Positions 1 through 11,522 of a DNA stretch of 64,000 nt are shown in pieces. Positions within the stretch are counted from its first letter, which is position 1. Each line of letters opens with the position of its first letter. The notes beneath the pieces are model-generated. The model was not told the DNA's origin and ran no database searches. It was given only the letters and a program-made list of their open reading frames with translations. This DNA comes from Parapristionchus giblindavisi. Lineage: Eukaryota; Nematoda; Chromadorea; Rhabditida; Diplogasteridae. Location of the stretch: the NCBI GenBank assembly GCA_943737045.1, contig CALSFV010000108.1:166808-230807 (forward strand), in the 5' to 3' direction. The translations under genes were made by a program, and so were the position numbers.

Positions 1-490
1 GATGGAATGTGAATATGATCGTAGTGGTTTCAATAGTGGTGGTTTGTAATTCAATGTACCTTGTTTAAGATTCAACGCTGGTACTTTAAGGTTCAGTCTG
101 TAGGCAACGCCAATGTTTCATGTTGGGATTGGTTTGTACTTTATCTCTTGAAACAATAATGAAACAATCGTTAGTGAAAACAATAAAAGAATAATGAGAA
201 CATGAAACATATATGTATATTTTGGTTGAGAAGCCTAGGGGTAGGTAAGGTTGTACCGTATTTACATATATTATGCACACTTTGTGTATAATGATAAAAA
301 TGATAAAAAAAATGATAAAACAGTCGAGAAGATTCCAATACATTTCAGAAAACAATATAATACATACAATCGTATAGTTACAAACATGGACTTCTATTTC
401 TTGATTTTCACTATCGAGCGCTGTTCGTCTTCAAGACTTAGGAACATGGGAGGTTGCGTTGATCTTGTGCGCATCGGAAGATAAAATCGA

Positions 491-2412
491 TTAAGAGAGT
501 CTGGAGTGAGACGAATTCCCAGGTCTTAAAAGTCTGATGTTTAGAAACCGCAAAATTTGTTTCGAATAACCTCTGATGTGAAAAATCCGGATTGGCGAAC
601 TGATCTCAAATTCGCTTTTTGAAAACGCGGAGACACATACATCGTCCGATATGGTCACGGATTTCGAATTGAGCCGAGTCTTACGGGGCCGATCTATGAA
701 TAACAATCAGCGTATACTACTGAGCGTGAGTTACCGCCCCAATAGCCTTTATTCAAAATCGGCACTGAAGAGATACCTTGATATGGAAGGATAAGAATGC
801 CTTTCGGCTTGTGAGGGGTGTCGTCGTGATATGGTGAGTCCACTGATGATATGTCCATTGCAACAGAATGACGTATTGTCCTTGTGGAGTATCTCTCTCG
901 GCTTGGTCTCGGATCAAGATCTGTGTAAACTTCATTTTTTTAAAATTCAGCGACACATTTTAAGATGCCTTTAAGTTTTGAAATATCAGAGAACGTGCGG
1001 TTACCCCTCGTGTGTTGTACTATAACTAGATTTAGTGCAGTTTAAGATTCAGTGGTGTTATTTCTAGCACTAGAATGATGCCATGGTACTTACAAAGCGA
1101 AGAGTAGTTCTTCATCAGCTCGATGCTCTGCTCTTGCTCATCATTACTCTTGGGATTTGGTGGGAATACCTGCAAAAAAAAAACAAAATCATCACTGGAT
1201 GGATATAAGAATAAAACTTACACTCATGACTGAAGATACGCTGGAGATGTCTTTTTCATTGACATCGTCATCATTACCATCTTCATTAAATAAACGACGA
1301 GTCTATAAAGATTTATCGTGTCAACCTAATCAACCTTATACTTACGGATCTTTTCGTCAACGATCTCAATGGTGTGACTCTGCTCGCAGGAGTGTGCTGC
1401 TCACGAGTATTCATCAAGTGAATCCATATCTTTGATGCATACATATCCGGTATCAGTGGACATGTTTTCTGGCCAGCGGTCGATACACAATCGGTATTAT
1501 TAGTGGAAATTGAAAGATGCCCGATTTCTAAAAATATAAACAAGATGAATCATTAACAGTGTTTGAAGGCATCGTTCGTCGCATGACTAAATAAATGGTT
1601 GGTTTCAATTCGTGATCAACGGGTATTCATCGATTAAATTCATATATTTGATGAATACATAAGCGGTATCAGTGTACATGTTTTCTGGTCAGCGGCTGAT
1701 GCACATTCTGGAGTCTGGGTAGTGGAAAAAGAAAGATGCCCAACTTCTGCAAATATAAACTGGATATGATCTAGTGAGTTCAATAATGGTGGTTTGAAAT
1801 TCAATGTACCATGTTTGAGATTCAATGAAGGTACTTTGAACACTAATCAATATAGATGACGGATGGATATGATCCAGTAATTTCAATAATGGTCGTTTGA
1901 AATTCAATGTACCATGTTTGAACACTAATCAATATAGATGGCAGGTGAATCATTGACAGTGTTTGACATCGTTCGTCGCATGACTGAAGATATGGATTCA
2001 ATTCGTAATCGACGGATATCCATCGATTGAATCCATATCTTTGATGAATACAACATAAGCGGTATCTGTGTACCTGTTTTCTGAACAGAGGCCGATGCAC
2101 ATTCTGGAGTGTGGGTAGTGGAAATAGAAAGATGCCCAACTTCTGAAAATATAAACAAGATGAATCATTGACAGTGTTTGACATCGTTCATCACATGACT
2201 AAATAAATGGTTTCAATTCGTGATCGACGGGTATTCATCGATTAAATTCATATCTTTGATGAAAACATAAGCGGTATCAGTGTACCTGTTTTCTGGTCAC
2301 TACATTAAGACCAAATACCGTACAAATTACCTTGATCGTTAGGGGATTTGATGAATAGACTGCGGAATGATTGTCCAATAGTTTGTACAACGGACTGATC
2401 CTTTTTAGACAT
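491..2412 (-). CDS. Small spliced gene of unknown function (MSKKDQ/GHLSIS family)
   Basis: Six exons join in frame to about 230 aa: 2412-2331, 2142-2074, 1527-1346, 1302-1222, 1169-1094 and 693-491. The protein starts MSKKDQSVVQ. Exon 2 reads VGHLSISTT and exon 3 reads IGHLSISTN, both encoded by the recurrent GGGCATCTTTC motif. Exon 4 is acidic (FNEDGNDDDVNEKD). The last exon is basic and serine-rich and ends at a stop at 491. The same motif also lies about 20 nt upstream of the start codon, directly behind an acceptor-like TTTTAG. I recognise no domain. Related first exons lie at 44.1, 45.0 and 45.9 kb, so this is a local gene family. Exon phases agree throughout, but the exons are short, so the structure is moderately supported. 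Confidence 0.5.
1678..1746 (-). pseudogene. Extra GHLSFS exon copy, probably skipped or decayed
   Basis: This 69-nt copy of the GHLSIS exon has an acceptor (TTTGCAG) and a donor-like GTACAC. It ends in T rather than G before the donor. Splicing it to the next exon at 1527 would create TAA across the junction. It therefore cannot be used together with that exon and looks like a duplicated exon losing function. Confidence 0.4.
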
Positions 2413-4278
2413 AGTTAATTGAAGATAAACGAAAGATGCCCACTAAAATCATGAGATGTAAATGTGTTGGTAACGGAATATAAAAAAGGAGGAAGGACAA
2501 AGAGGGAAGAAAAAGGGGGGATTGGACACTCAAACTGCGAAAGACGGAGAATATAGTATGTTAGATAACTGGCGCGAAAAATACTATTACACAATTGACA
2601 AAAAAACGTAATTGCAAAATTACGAAATAAATATACGGTACGATATGCTGCTTGTAACGTTATGGCTTCGAAATAAATTTTGAAATAGCTTGCAATCGAA
2701 GTAGACCAAATATGTACGTTAGAGAAAGATTTAGAATGACGGCATAACATGTGGATCAGAAATAATATAGTTTGATCTCTGGTTTAAAATACAGAGGGTT
2801 GATCAGGTTTACATGCGAATTAAAAAAAAAAACATGACAAGGTGAAAAAGGCAAACTTAAAATCAGTCAAGGATGATAGATCAAACAATGGTTAGCCACC
2901 TATTCCCTCGCGTTGTCTCGCCAACGGTCTCGATCGATTGTTCAATTCTACCCCATCACATAGACTACATATTCCCACCAATCCTGTCTGTCATCCGCCT
3001 AGCTATTACTAAACTAATGTTGTATGAACTAATCATAGAAACTAATAATATAAATTGACAATTATTGAATTGAACATGATCATATGTCCACCTTACATCC
3101 AGATTGATTAATGATCTTTGTCATAGACCTCATAGATTAGTTAGTGTTCAAAGTATCATCATTGAATCTAAAACAAGGTACATTGAATTGCCAATCACCA
3201 CTATTGAAATCACAACGATCATATTAATATCAAATCTAGATAGGTAAGTGTTCAAAATACCATCATTGAATCTCAAACAGGGTACATTGAATTTCAAACG
3301 ACCATTATTGAAATCACTAAGATCATATCCACCTTCCATCTAGATTGATTAGTGTTCAAAATACCATCATTGAATCCCAAACGTGATGTATTGTTTATCA
3401 TAGACATAAAATTTATCATAGACATAAAATAGAACGAGTACGGTACTTTGAACACTAATCAATCTAGATGGATGGTGGATATGACTTATCAATCAAGATG
3501 GAAGTGAATATGATCTAGTGAGTTCAATAATGGTGGTTTGAAATTCAATGTACCATGTTTGAGATTCAATGATGGTACTTTGAACACTAATCAATAGAGA
3601 TGGAAGGTGGATATGATCTAGTGAGTTCAGTAATGGTTGTTTGAAATTCAATGTACCATGTTTGAGATTCAATAGCATTCAATGAACCTTGTTTGAGATT
3701 CAATGATTATATTTTTAACCAGGGATGTGCGAACAATATTTTCAAATTTCAAATTCGAAAAAAAATTGGAAAAAAATATTCTGTTATTTGGATATGATCA
3801 TAGTGATAATAAAGGCAGTGAACCGCGTATTTTGTTTAAATAATGAACTCTGATGATCGACCATGCGTGATTATGTTCTGTTTTTATAACATATAGTAGA
3901 ACAGACTAATTTATTATAGGGAAAAAACAAGAATGAATTAATGAAAAAATCTAACTAATTACGTTACGTACATAAATGCGGAATTCAAATAGGTGGTGTA
4001 CATCAGATCAGACTATAATAACTAGGTAACGACGATGAGACATCAATTATGATAATTACGTAATACAGTAAAATTGTAGATAAATTATTATACTAAAGAT
4101 ATTATATATTATACTCTATTTGAACTATCTATGCTATCAAAGTATCGGATATTAGTATTCAAACAAAATCTATAATCTAAAACTTTATTCTATCAAAGTA
4201 TCGGATATTAGAATTCAAAGAAACTCTATAATCTAAAACTTTATTCTATCGTTCTTTCATCGTTCACTATCGTTCTTC
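2413..4278. other. Intergenic stretch with repeats
   Basis: No gene is supported here. 2413-2760 is the 5' flank of the small gene and includes a GGGCATCTTTCG copy at about 2429-2440. 3130-3690 holds several copies of the ~103-bp repeat, some inverted relative to the rest. A CAGGGATGTGCG string at about 3722 resembles the end of a hAT-like inverted-repeat element, but I could not find its partner. 3750-4250 is AT-rich with a short direct repeat containing CTATCAAAGTATCGGATATTAG. Confidence 0.5.
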
Positions 4279-7200
4279 TCACATGTTTCTAATCTCAGAA
4301 CGAAAATGATTGTAGTCCGAGAGGAGATTCCATTTGTGGACGAGACGAATTGGAAGACTCGTGAACTCCGTGAGGATGGGAGTCATCCACCTTAATTCGA
4401 TGTTGAACAAGTGTACGTATTCTGATTTCTGCTAATATTCTCACGCAGATTAACCAATTCTCAATCAATGTATATACTAGCTAAATTGAGTGGACGATAA
4501 ACCCACATTATTAACTTTTAAACCATACATACCTGGATGAGTTACCAATTTGACGAGTTTGAAATACATCGACGGCAGCTCGGGCAGAAATCGGCGTACG
4601 GAACAATATGAATAAGACCAATTCTTTGTTTTCCTCATTCTTCTCCCTCTGTCTTTCAACCTTATTATCTTCTTTCCACCTCTTGGGGTCTAGACGGTCC
4701 CACTCCATCTTCTCGAAATAATCGTCGAGCATGGTCTCTGTAATTTGTATGTTTAATTTGTTTGTCGAAGAAAAAAAAACAACAAATCCGGAGGACCAAA
4801 TAATGACCAATCTAGATGGAAGGTGAATATGATCGTAGTGACTTCAATATTGGTGGTTTAGCATTCAAAGTACCTTGTTTGAAATTCAATGATGGTACTT
4901 TGAACACTAATCAATCTAGATGGAAGGTGGATATGATCTTACTGTTTTCAATAATTGTGGTTTGAAATTCAATGAACCATGTTTGAGATTCAATGATGGT
5001 ACTTTGAACACTACTCAATTTAGATGGAAGGTGAATATGATCGAAGTGATTTCAATATTGGTAGTTTAGCTCACCAGCGAGACCACATCTCAATTCTTCT
5101 TCCAGAAAACTTTTGAATGACTCATCAGTTCCGCACCCTCGAATCGCAAGAATCTAGAGGGGGTAATGCAATGATAGTAACTCTATATTTATATTAGATG
5201 AATTCAGAGACAAAAATCATCGCCACACTCACCTTAGCAGATTTATGAAATTTTACATCGGGGAGCATGCGATCGAACGGCTTTTCTGTATGATATAGAA
5301 CTGAAAATGTAGAAAAAAATCATCAGGACAATACGCACTACTTTTGATATACATGTAAAATGAGTCACCTTTTGATTTCTTGTAAGTGATACCAGTGACA
5401 TGTTTATAATGTAAGAGGTTCTTGACGAGTGTACGGTGTAGAAGACAATTCGACTCGTGAAATCTTATAATTACTTGATTCGAATCTGCTCCTTTCCAAC
5501 AACGGTCGTCACTTCTTGTCTTCAGTTTTTTGACGGAATGGAAATCAATTCCATTATCACGAAGATATTGACAGAACTTGGGTTCAGTCAAGGAAAATAA
5601 GACTCCCTCCACAAGCACATAGCATTGGTACCATTCATCAAGCATCTAAAATATTTAAAAAATATATTGAACGTTCCATGTATCATGTTAACCAACCCAG
5701 TAGTTAGTACGTTTTAGTTCTGGGAAGGGAATATTTTGAGACACCCCAATTGCTGCATCGCCTCCCAGATCTTTCATTGACTTGAATACAGATTGCCAGG
5801 TTTCTTCAGAACTAAGAGTCTGCAAAGTATGGTTGCATATGCATGTACATGTTTGTGTTCTCACCATGATTCTTTGAGATTGAATGGTATTATTGTTCAA
5901 TGTACCTTGTTTGAGTTTCAATTATCGTACCTTCAACACTAACTTGCTGGAACCACTACAATTATATTCACCACATTCAAAGATGTTAATAAAGAGAGGG
6001 ACGAAAAGAATCGGGTATCCCCTGAGTTAGTGTTCAAAGTATCGTAAATGAATATCAAACAAAGTTCATTGAATACTAAACCATAATGATCAACCTTCAA
6101 TCATAAAGAATTAGAGAGAATCACCACTATTCCTTGTGAGGATTACGACGGGAATGAGAAGGAGAGCGAAGACATTGGACGAGCTCATTTCTTTAATTCT
6201 CATCCTCATCATCATCCTCTTGAGGAGTAGTGGTGATTTGCTATACACGTATATGTTATGGTTCTCACGATCATATCTCCGAGAATAATCAATTGCTGCC
6301 TTGATCGGCTTATCGCCACGTTGATTCGAGCTGAGTCGCTCATGAAACCAACATTTCGCTCTATATTCGATCGAACTGTGGAGATCACGACGCAATCAGC
6401 CTCTCCTCCCTATGAACGGTCAGCGGTTACATAATTGGTAGTTCAACCGTTTAACGTATGACTGTATAATTGTCAATATTGCCTCACTTGTGACGAGTCC
6501 ACTGTCTTACAATGTTCTCCCCAACCAGGAAAGGTACTCTCGAATGCTTTTTTCATTCTCTGATTCTGTTCTGAATACATTGAGATCACCATGACCGATC
6601 TTAAAGAACGACATCGTAATTCGGAAATAGTAGATCAAAACAATAACTCACAAGTTTGGAAAGTTGTTCTTCAGATATTTCATAATTTGAAGAGCCTGAT
6701 CGATCTGGAAAAGCATAAGTGAAAAAGTGTTGTGCTGACAGACATAAGAAAAATACCTGACGTATATTATAGTATGAAGATACCCACTGTTCATTCACTT
6801 CCTCCGATACCTTGTGCCAAACAAAAATGGAAGGAAAAGTGGAACGTAAACTTTCAGATCTAACTGGACACTGTAAGAAGTGCATTATTTAATCACATTA
6901 TGCATGGGGTCGCTTACTAATGATGACCGTTTAAGATTCTGGTACTGGAATCTTCTAACTAGTTCATGAATAGTTGAACAGAAACGAAATGAAGTCTGAA
7001 ATCGATACATATTCAAAAACGAAAAATTACGGAAAGCCATACATCGAGTTCTATCACATTATATTGATGATCCTTCGTCAATCGAGCCATAGTTGAACGA
7101 TTGAGTAGCGATTTCCCGAAGAATTCGGAAGTTAGTTGGAATTCGTCTCCGACTAGGACAATTTGCTTCACGCTCTCGCGCTCCAGGAGGTGGAGAGCGT

Positions 7201-10200
7201 AGATCTCGGGAATCTGAGCAGCTTCATCCAGAAGGAGAATGCTGAATATGCACGATTTCAAACTATTTTAATGGAACTCTTTCAGAACTACACAATTAGT
7301 ACATAGAAATCATGTGATAACAAACTCACTCCGGTTGCACTGTAGCGAGATCATTGGACGTAGCGTGAGTTACAGTAGAGAATACAATAACGGCTGTGCC
7401 ATTGACCTTCTGTTTAGTGAAATTGGATGTAATCTTGGTGCGCTGAAAGAAAAAGATCAACATACGATCATGATTGCATATTATTAATGGTTGTCCGATA
7501 AAAATAAACCAACATTATCAAGATAATTGGTATTCAAAGTACCTTCTTTGAGATTCAATGATGGTACTTTGAACACTAATCAATAGAGATGGAAGGTGGA
7601 TATGATCTAGTGAGTTCAATAATGTCTAGAGAGAAGGTGAATATGACCGTAGGGATTTCAATATAGACCGTTTAGCATTCAAAGTACCTTGTTTGAGATT
7701 CAATGATGGTACTTTGAACAATAACGTATCTAGAGAGAAGGTGAATATGACCGTAGGGATTTCAATATTGGCCGTTTAGCATTCAAGGTACCTTGTTTGA
7801 GATTCAATGGTGGTATTTTGAATCGTAGAGTTTTCAATATTGGTGGTTTAGCATTCAAAGTACCTTGTTTGAGATTCAATGATGGTACTTTGAACACTAA
7901 TCTATCTATAGAGAAGGTGAATATGACCGTAGGGATTTCAATATTGGCCGTTTAGCATTCAAGGTACCTTGTTTGAGATTCAATGGTGGTATTTTGAATC
8001 GTAGAGTTTTCAATATTGGCCGTTTAGCATTCAAAGTACCTTGTTTGAGATTCAATGATGGTACTTTGAACAGTAATCTATCTAAATGGAAGATGGAAGA
8101 CACAAACCTTTCCAGTTAGATCATTCGTTTCCCACTTAATCTCCTTGAATTTAGTGCACAGATTGTAGTCAATGTATTGTGCGAACTTATCGCGATTGTT
8201 CTTCTCTCCAGCTCCCTGCAACAACAACGGAAATGCGAATGATGAAAAGTCTAGCGTCACTCACCTTGGCGTATGATCTGACAATGAATGGATGATCGGA
8301 AAATGTATTCGAAAGATTCCTACATAACATCAAAACCTTCTCGAGGAGCTCATCAACGGCTGTGTTGGAGAGACATCCAACAAATATCTGCAAAAGACTA
8401 GGGCTAAACGACTATCCACAGACTGAACAAAAAAATACCTTGTAATACTTTTTTGTTCGAATCATCTCCTGTACGAGGAAATACAGTGTATGCGCGATCA
8501 TCCAACTCTTGCCCGTTCCAGGGGGTCCTCTACAGATGGTGAGAACATTTCCGTTGAGTACTCTCAAGATGAAGTCTCTCTGCTTTTGCTCGAGTCTGAG
8601 TTTCGTTTTAATTAATTATCCCTCATTGTCAGATAAACTCGAAAAATACCCGATGGTCAACATTTCCTCAACGATACTTTGTCGAGCATCTCCGTTTATT
8701 TCACTTTGGATCACGATCTTCTCGGCAGAATCCTTGATTCCCAGAATGGAATTCATTACATCCGGAGGCCGTGTCGGCATCTTCACATGCAAAACCTCAT
8801 TTTCCTGCAACAATACAATAATTGATCAAGGGTGGATTAATCATTGCATTTCAATAAATCTTGAGTGAGCGTAAGTAATGATAATAATGATGCCAGTGTT
8901 CAGAGACCCAAAACAATACATACAATATCAAAATTTGTAAACATACATTTGTTGTGAAGCTAAGGCCGCCATTGGTGAGGAATTCGATGGACTCTACCAT
9001 TGCTCGTGAGACATGCACACGTTTGACGATAATCTTCACGACTCCATGGAATGTCTGGTTCTTCATTTCATTAGCGAAAGATGCCCAATCGTTGTGATTC
9101 AAACGAACTCGATGATGATCCTTTTGGAAAGACTTCAGTTCGCAATAGTATCTTCCGTGGCCTGAAAAAAATACAATAACAATAAAGATAATAAATTTCG
9201 TGATATACAACCATTTCTCATTCTAAGAAGGAACAACTGGGCCAAAGAGCATTAGGCTTTAAACCAAACACTGCGTTTTCATTTAGGAGTGAACAATTCC
9301 TACTAAAAGCTATCAGCTCACCTTCCAGATAAGATTTATTGATGCTCTCCAGCTCTTTCTGGTAGTATCGAATTTCATGCTCATCTTCACTTTCTTCTAA
9401 TCGAGATCTCACATCTTCTTCTCGAACTTGACGGATTTTTCCATATATCCGAACACATTTCTTGTTCTCCATCATCAGAGTCATTATGCATTTCAAAGGC
9501 ATCTCATCGTTGACAGATTCGGCTGTAAAGTTAACACGTTGCTATTAATTGATCAGAGATGGAACCACAAAACAAGTATGAAAAAGCGTCGTCATTGGAT
9601 CTTATATCTTTATTTTCTAAAACGAGTACATGCTCCAAGAGTATCACATGGTTACGGAATATAGAGGTTAGCCAAACCAAGTTGTATTATCGATTGTGTG
9701 TCACTTTTTGTGTAAGCACGAAGTCATCAAAATGTTCCCACATACTGGATAAAAATAATGCTATCATATGGGCATGTATTCCTTTTTATTACTAACGTGA
9801 ATAGGTTTCACGGTACGTTTTCAGCCTCCTCCGGTATTTTTGCTCGCGGGGCACACCGTTGCGAGGCTAGGTACACCGCGAGGAAGACCACGGCGTGGAA
9901 GGGACTGTGTGTCCGGTCTAAATGATCTACCTCGTGTACATCACGGGATTGAACGGTGTGCCCTGCGAGTAAAAACATACCGGAGAACATAGAGATACAC
10001 ACTCACGTATAGGCAATGGCATGAAGATTGTCCATATATTGATTTTCTGGAAATTGTCTCCATCGGTGAGGACATCACAGAACGATGAATGTGCCGAAGA
10101 GAAACGGTACATGTCACTCTTTGAGTAATCGTCGCAAGTGGAATAAAATTCGTTCACGAGGCCCGATAAGACGGTACCAAAAGCTTGATGTTCCTGTTTA

Positions 10201-10570
10201 TAGATTAATAATAATAAGTAATAATGATAATAATATTAATAAATAATAATAATAATAAACGAAAAAAGCTCGATGGCAGCAATTTTACAGTAAAATTCGA
10301 GAGTATGCTACAGTATACCAATTCTGGAGCGTTTTCGATTTTCTTTTCACTTTTGTTTTTTTCATAGCTGCATTGTGCAAACACATCCACAATGAAAAAC
10401 CTTAGATAATACATCATCAAGATCGTGAAAATGCTGATGTTTTTTTTCAAAATGTTCGACATATGTTTCACTTCGTTTTGATGGTATACCTGGAATTTAG
10501 CTGGAAAGTATTCCGAGGGAACATCTTGCCAATTTCCATTGAATGTATGCAACTTGCCCGGATTATTCAT
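4279..10570 (-). CDS. UPF1-like superfamily 1 helicase
   Basis: Twenty-one exons join in frame to about 966 aa: 10570-10490, 10193-10007, 9522-9322, 9161-8947, 8804-8650, 8595-8439, 8387-8265, 8215-8108, 7442-7330, 7241-7043, 6995-6918, 6870-6757, 6704-6652, 6599-6488, 6409-6269, 5819-5697, 5645-5369, 5300-5233, 5153-5075, 4737-4533 and 4390-4279. Helicase motifs appear in order: LEQKQRDF (Q-like), CRGPPGTGKSW (motif I, ~8.5 kb), GCLSNTAVDELLEK (Ia), LLLDEAAQIPE (II), LVGDEFQL (III), TVDSSQGGEADCVVIST (V, created exactly at a splice junction) and ARINVAISRSRQ (VI). This is the UPF1/SMUBP2/ZNFX1 type, an ATP-dependent RNA or DNA translocase. The N-terminal ~280 aa and C-terminal ~290 aa are not recognised. 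Exon 4 carries the recurrent motif read as WASF. Introns at 7443-8107 and 4738-5074 are packed with the 103-bp repeat. The last exon is the least certain part. Confidence 0.87.
4800..5066 (-). repeat. 103-bp-family repeats inside a helicase intron
   Basis: About 2.5 units of the ~103-bp repeat (TTCAATGATGGTACTTTGAA and so on) fill the intron between helicase exons 19 and 20. The flanking exons still join in frame, so the repeats have not damaged the gene. Confidence 0.8.
7530..8092 (-). repeat. 103-bp-family repeats inside a helicase intron
   Basis: Five or so partial units of the ~103-bp repeat occupy most of the 665-nt intron between helicase exons 8 and 9. The segment beginning TCTAGAGAGAAGGTGAATATG recurs, which points to local duplication within the intron. 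Confidence 0.8.
9829..9985. mobile_element. MITE-like palindromic element in helicase intron 2
   Basis: The two ends are inverted repeats of about 33 bp. One begins CTCCGGTATTTTTGCTCG, and the reverse complement of the other begins CTCCGGTATGTTTTTACTCG; both run into GGGCACACCGTT. The element is about 157 bp, non-coding, and sits wholly within the intron 9523-10006. No clear target duplication was found. Confidence 0.6.
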
Positions 10571-10574
10571 ATTA

Positions 10575-10586
10575 AACGAAAGATGC
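10575..10586 (-). promoter_or_regulatory. GGGCATCTTTCG leader motif, helicase gene
   Basis: GGGCATCTTTCG lies 4 nt before the helicase ATG (10570). The acceptor-like CTCTTTGCAG lies just upstream at about 10597, so the leader after splicing is only about 26 nt. A second copy is at about 10761-10772. The same 11-mer recurs across the cluster in leaders and coding exons. Its role is unknown. Confidence 0.55.
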
Positions 10587-10847
10587 CCACGTTGGTCTGC
10601 AAAGAGGAGTGTAAGCGAGGAATCATCGAATATGAATACATGAGAAAGGAAAAGAGAAACAAAACTAACCACACCCGATGAAGTAAGAATACTAAAATGA
10701 AATCTTCGAGTGAAATGATGATGATGGAATGGAATGATGAGAAGAGTGGATAAGAAAAGCGAAAGATGCCCAGATAAAATTCTACAAATCCATAAGATGT
10801 CCGGATATTAGACCTAAAAAAGGAATAATGATTAAGGAAAACGAGAA

Positions 10848-11018
10848 TCCTCGGGCCGGTGACGACGAGCGCGGATATAAAACGATGTGTTTCTGAGGAA
10901 CAGAAAAAAATTTCTGGAAATGAATTACAATAATCCAAAGCGATTTCCGAAAAGATATACAGGTATCTTTTACGGTCACATACCGCTTTGGTCGAAAAAA
11001 AAACATCTCAAACACACG
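10848..11018 (-). promoter_or_regulatory. Shared upstream cassette, helicase gene
   Basis: This is a divergent copy of a block also found before the genes starting at 29662, 33872, 37057 and 42667. Shared parts on the minus strand are CCAAAGCGGTATGT, ACCGTAAAAG, ATATCTTTTCGG and a TATA-like TTTATAyCCGCGC followed by CGTCGTnACCGG. In this copy the TATA-like part reads TTTTATATCCGCGC. Its position upstream of first exons and its conservation between paralogues argue for a promoter. No start site was mapped. Confidence 0.55.
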
Positions 11019-11508
11019 TAACAATATTTATTAGTGAAAAACATAACACATTAGTATTGAGTAATCTGTTATTTACCTATAACTAATTCATACGCTATAA
11101 AAGACTGGACAGAAGGAGGAAAGGGAGAGCGGATGGGGAGATGTCAAACTACTAGCAGTATGAGAGACATAAGACCACGTACAGAATCTACCAAGATAAC
11201 AAAACTATCGGACGTAAATATCCATTATTTTTTTTATAATTAGAATGAAAAATACAAAGTGCTTTTAAATATTACAAATAGGTGAGTGTTCGTTAAGAAG
11301 GGTAAGTAGGTAAGAAGAAATATACTTTGATTGCCATGAGAGAAATAACATGTTGCTGTGAAACAGACAATAGCACATAGATTAAACACTAAGTCATCAA
11401 CAATCTGGCATAATTTACGAATCATTTACATAAAGGAATGTATCATAGGCATACCGAGAAGGGTTAATTACAATACAGGGGGGGGGGGAATTACAGAGGA
11501 GAGACGGC
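11019..11508. other. Intergenic, no gene seen
   Basis: This AT-rich spacer lies between the 3' end of the 29-exon gene and the helicase cassette. It has a run of about 11 G at 11478-11488. I see no coding exon. Confidence 0.5.
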
Positions 11509-11514
11509 TTTATT
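11509..11514 (-). terminator. Poly(A) signal AATAAA
   Basis: AATAAA on the minus strand begins 9 nt beyond the stop codon of the 29-exon gene (TGA at 11523-11525). It is the expected kind of signal, though unusually close to the stop. Confidence 0.5.
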
Positions 11515-11522
11515 GAGTTCAA

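Noticed and set aside
753..956. Coding exon reading KFTQILIRDQAERDTPQG
   Set aside because: It looks protein-like and has a donor, but no acceptor or ATG joins it in phase to the neighbouring exons, which splice correctly without it.
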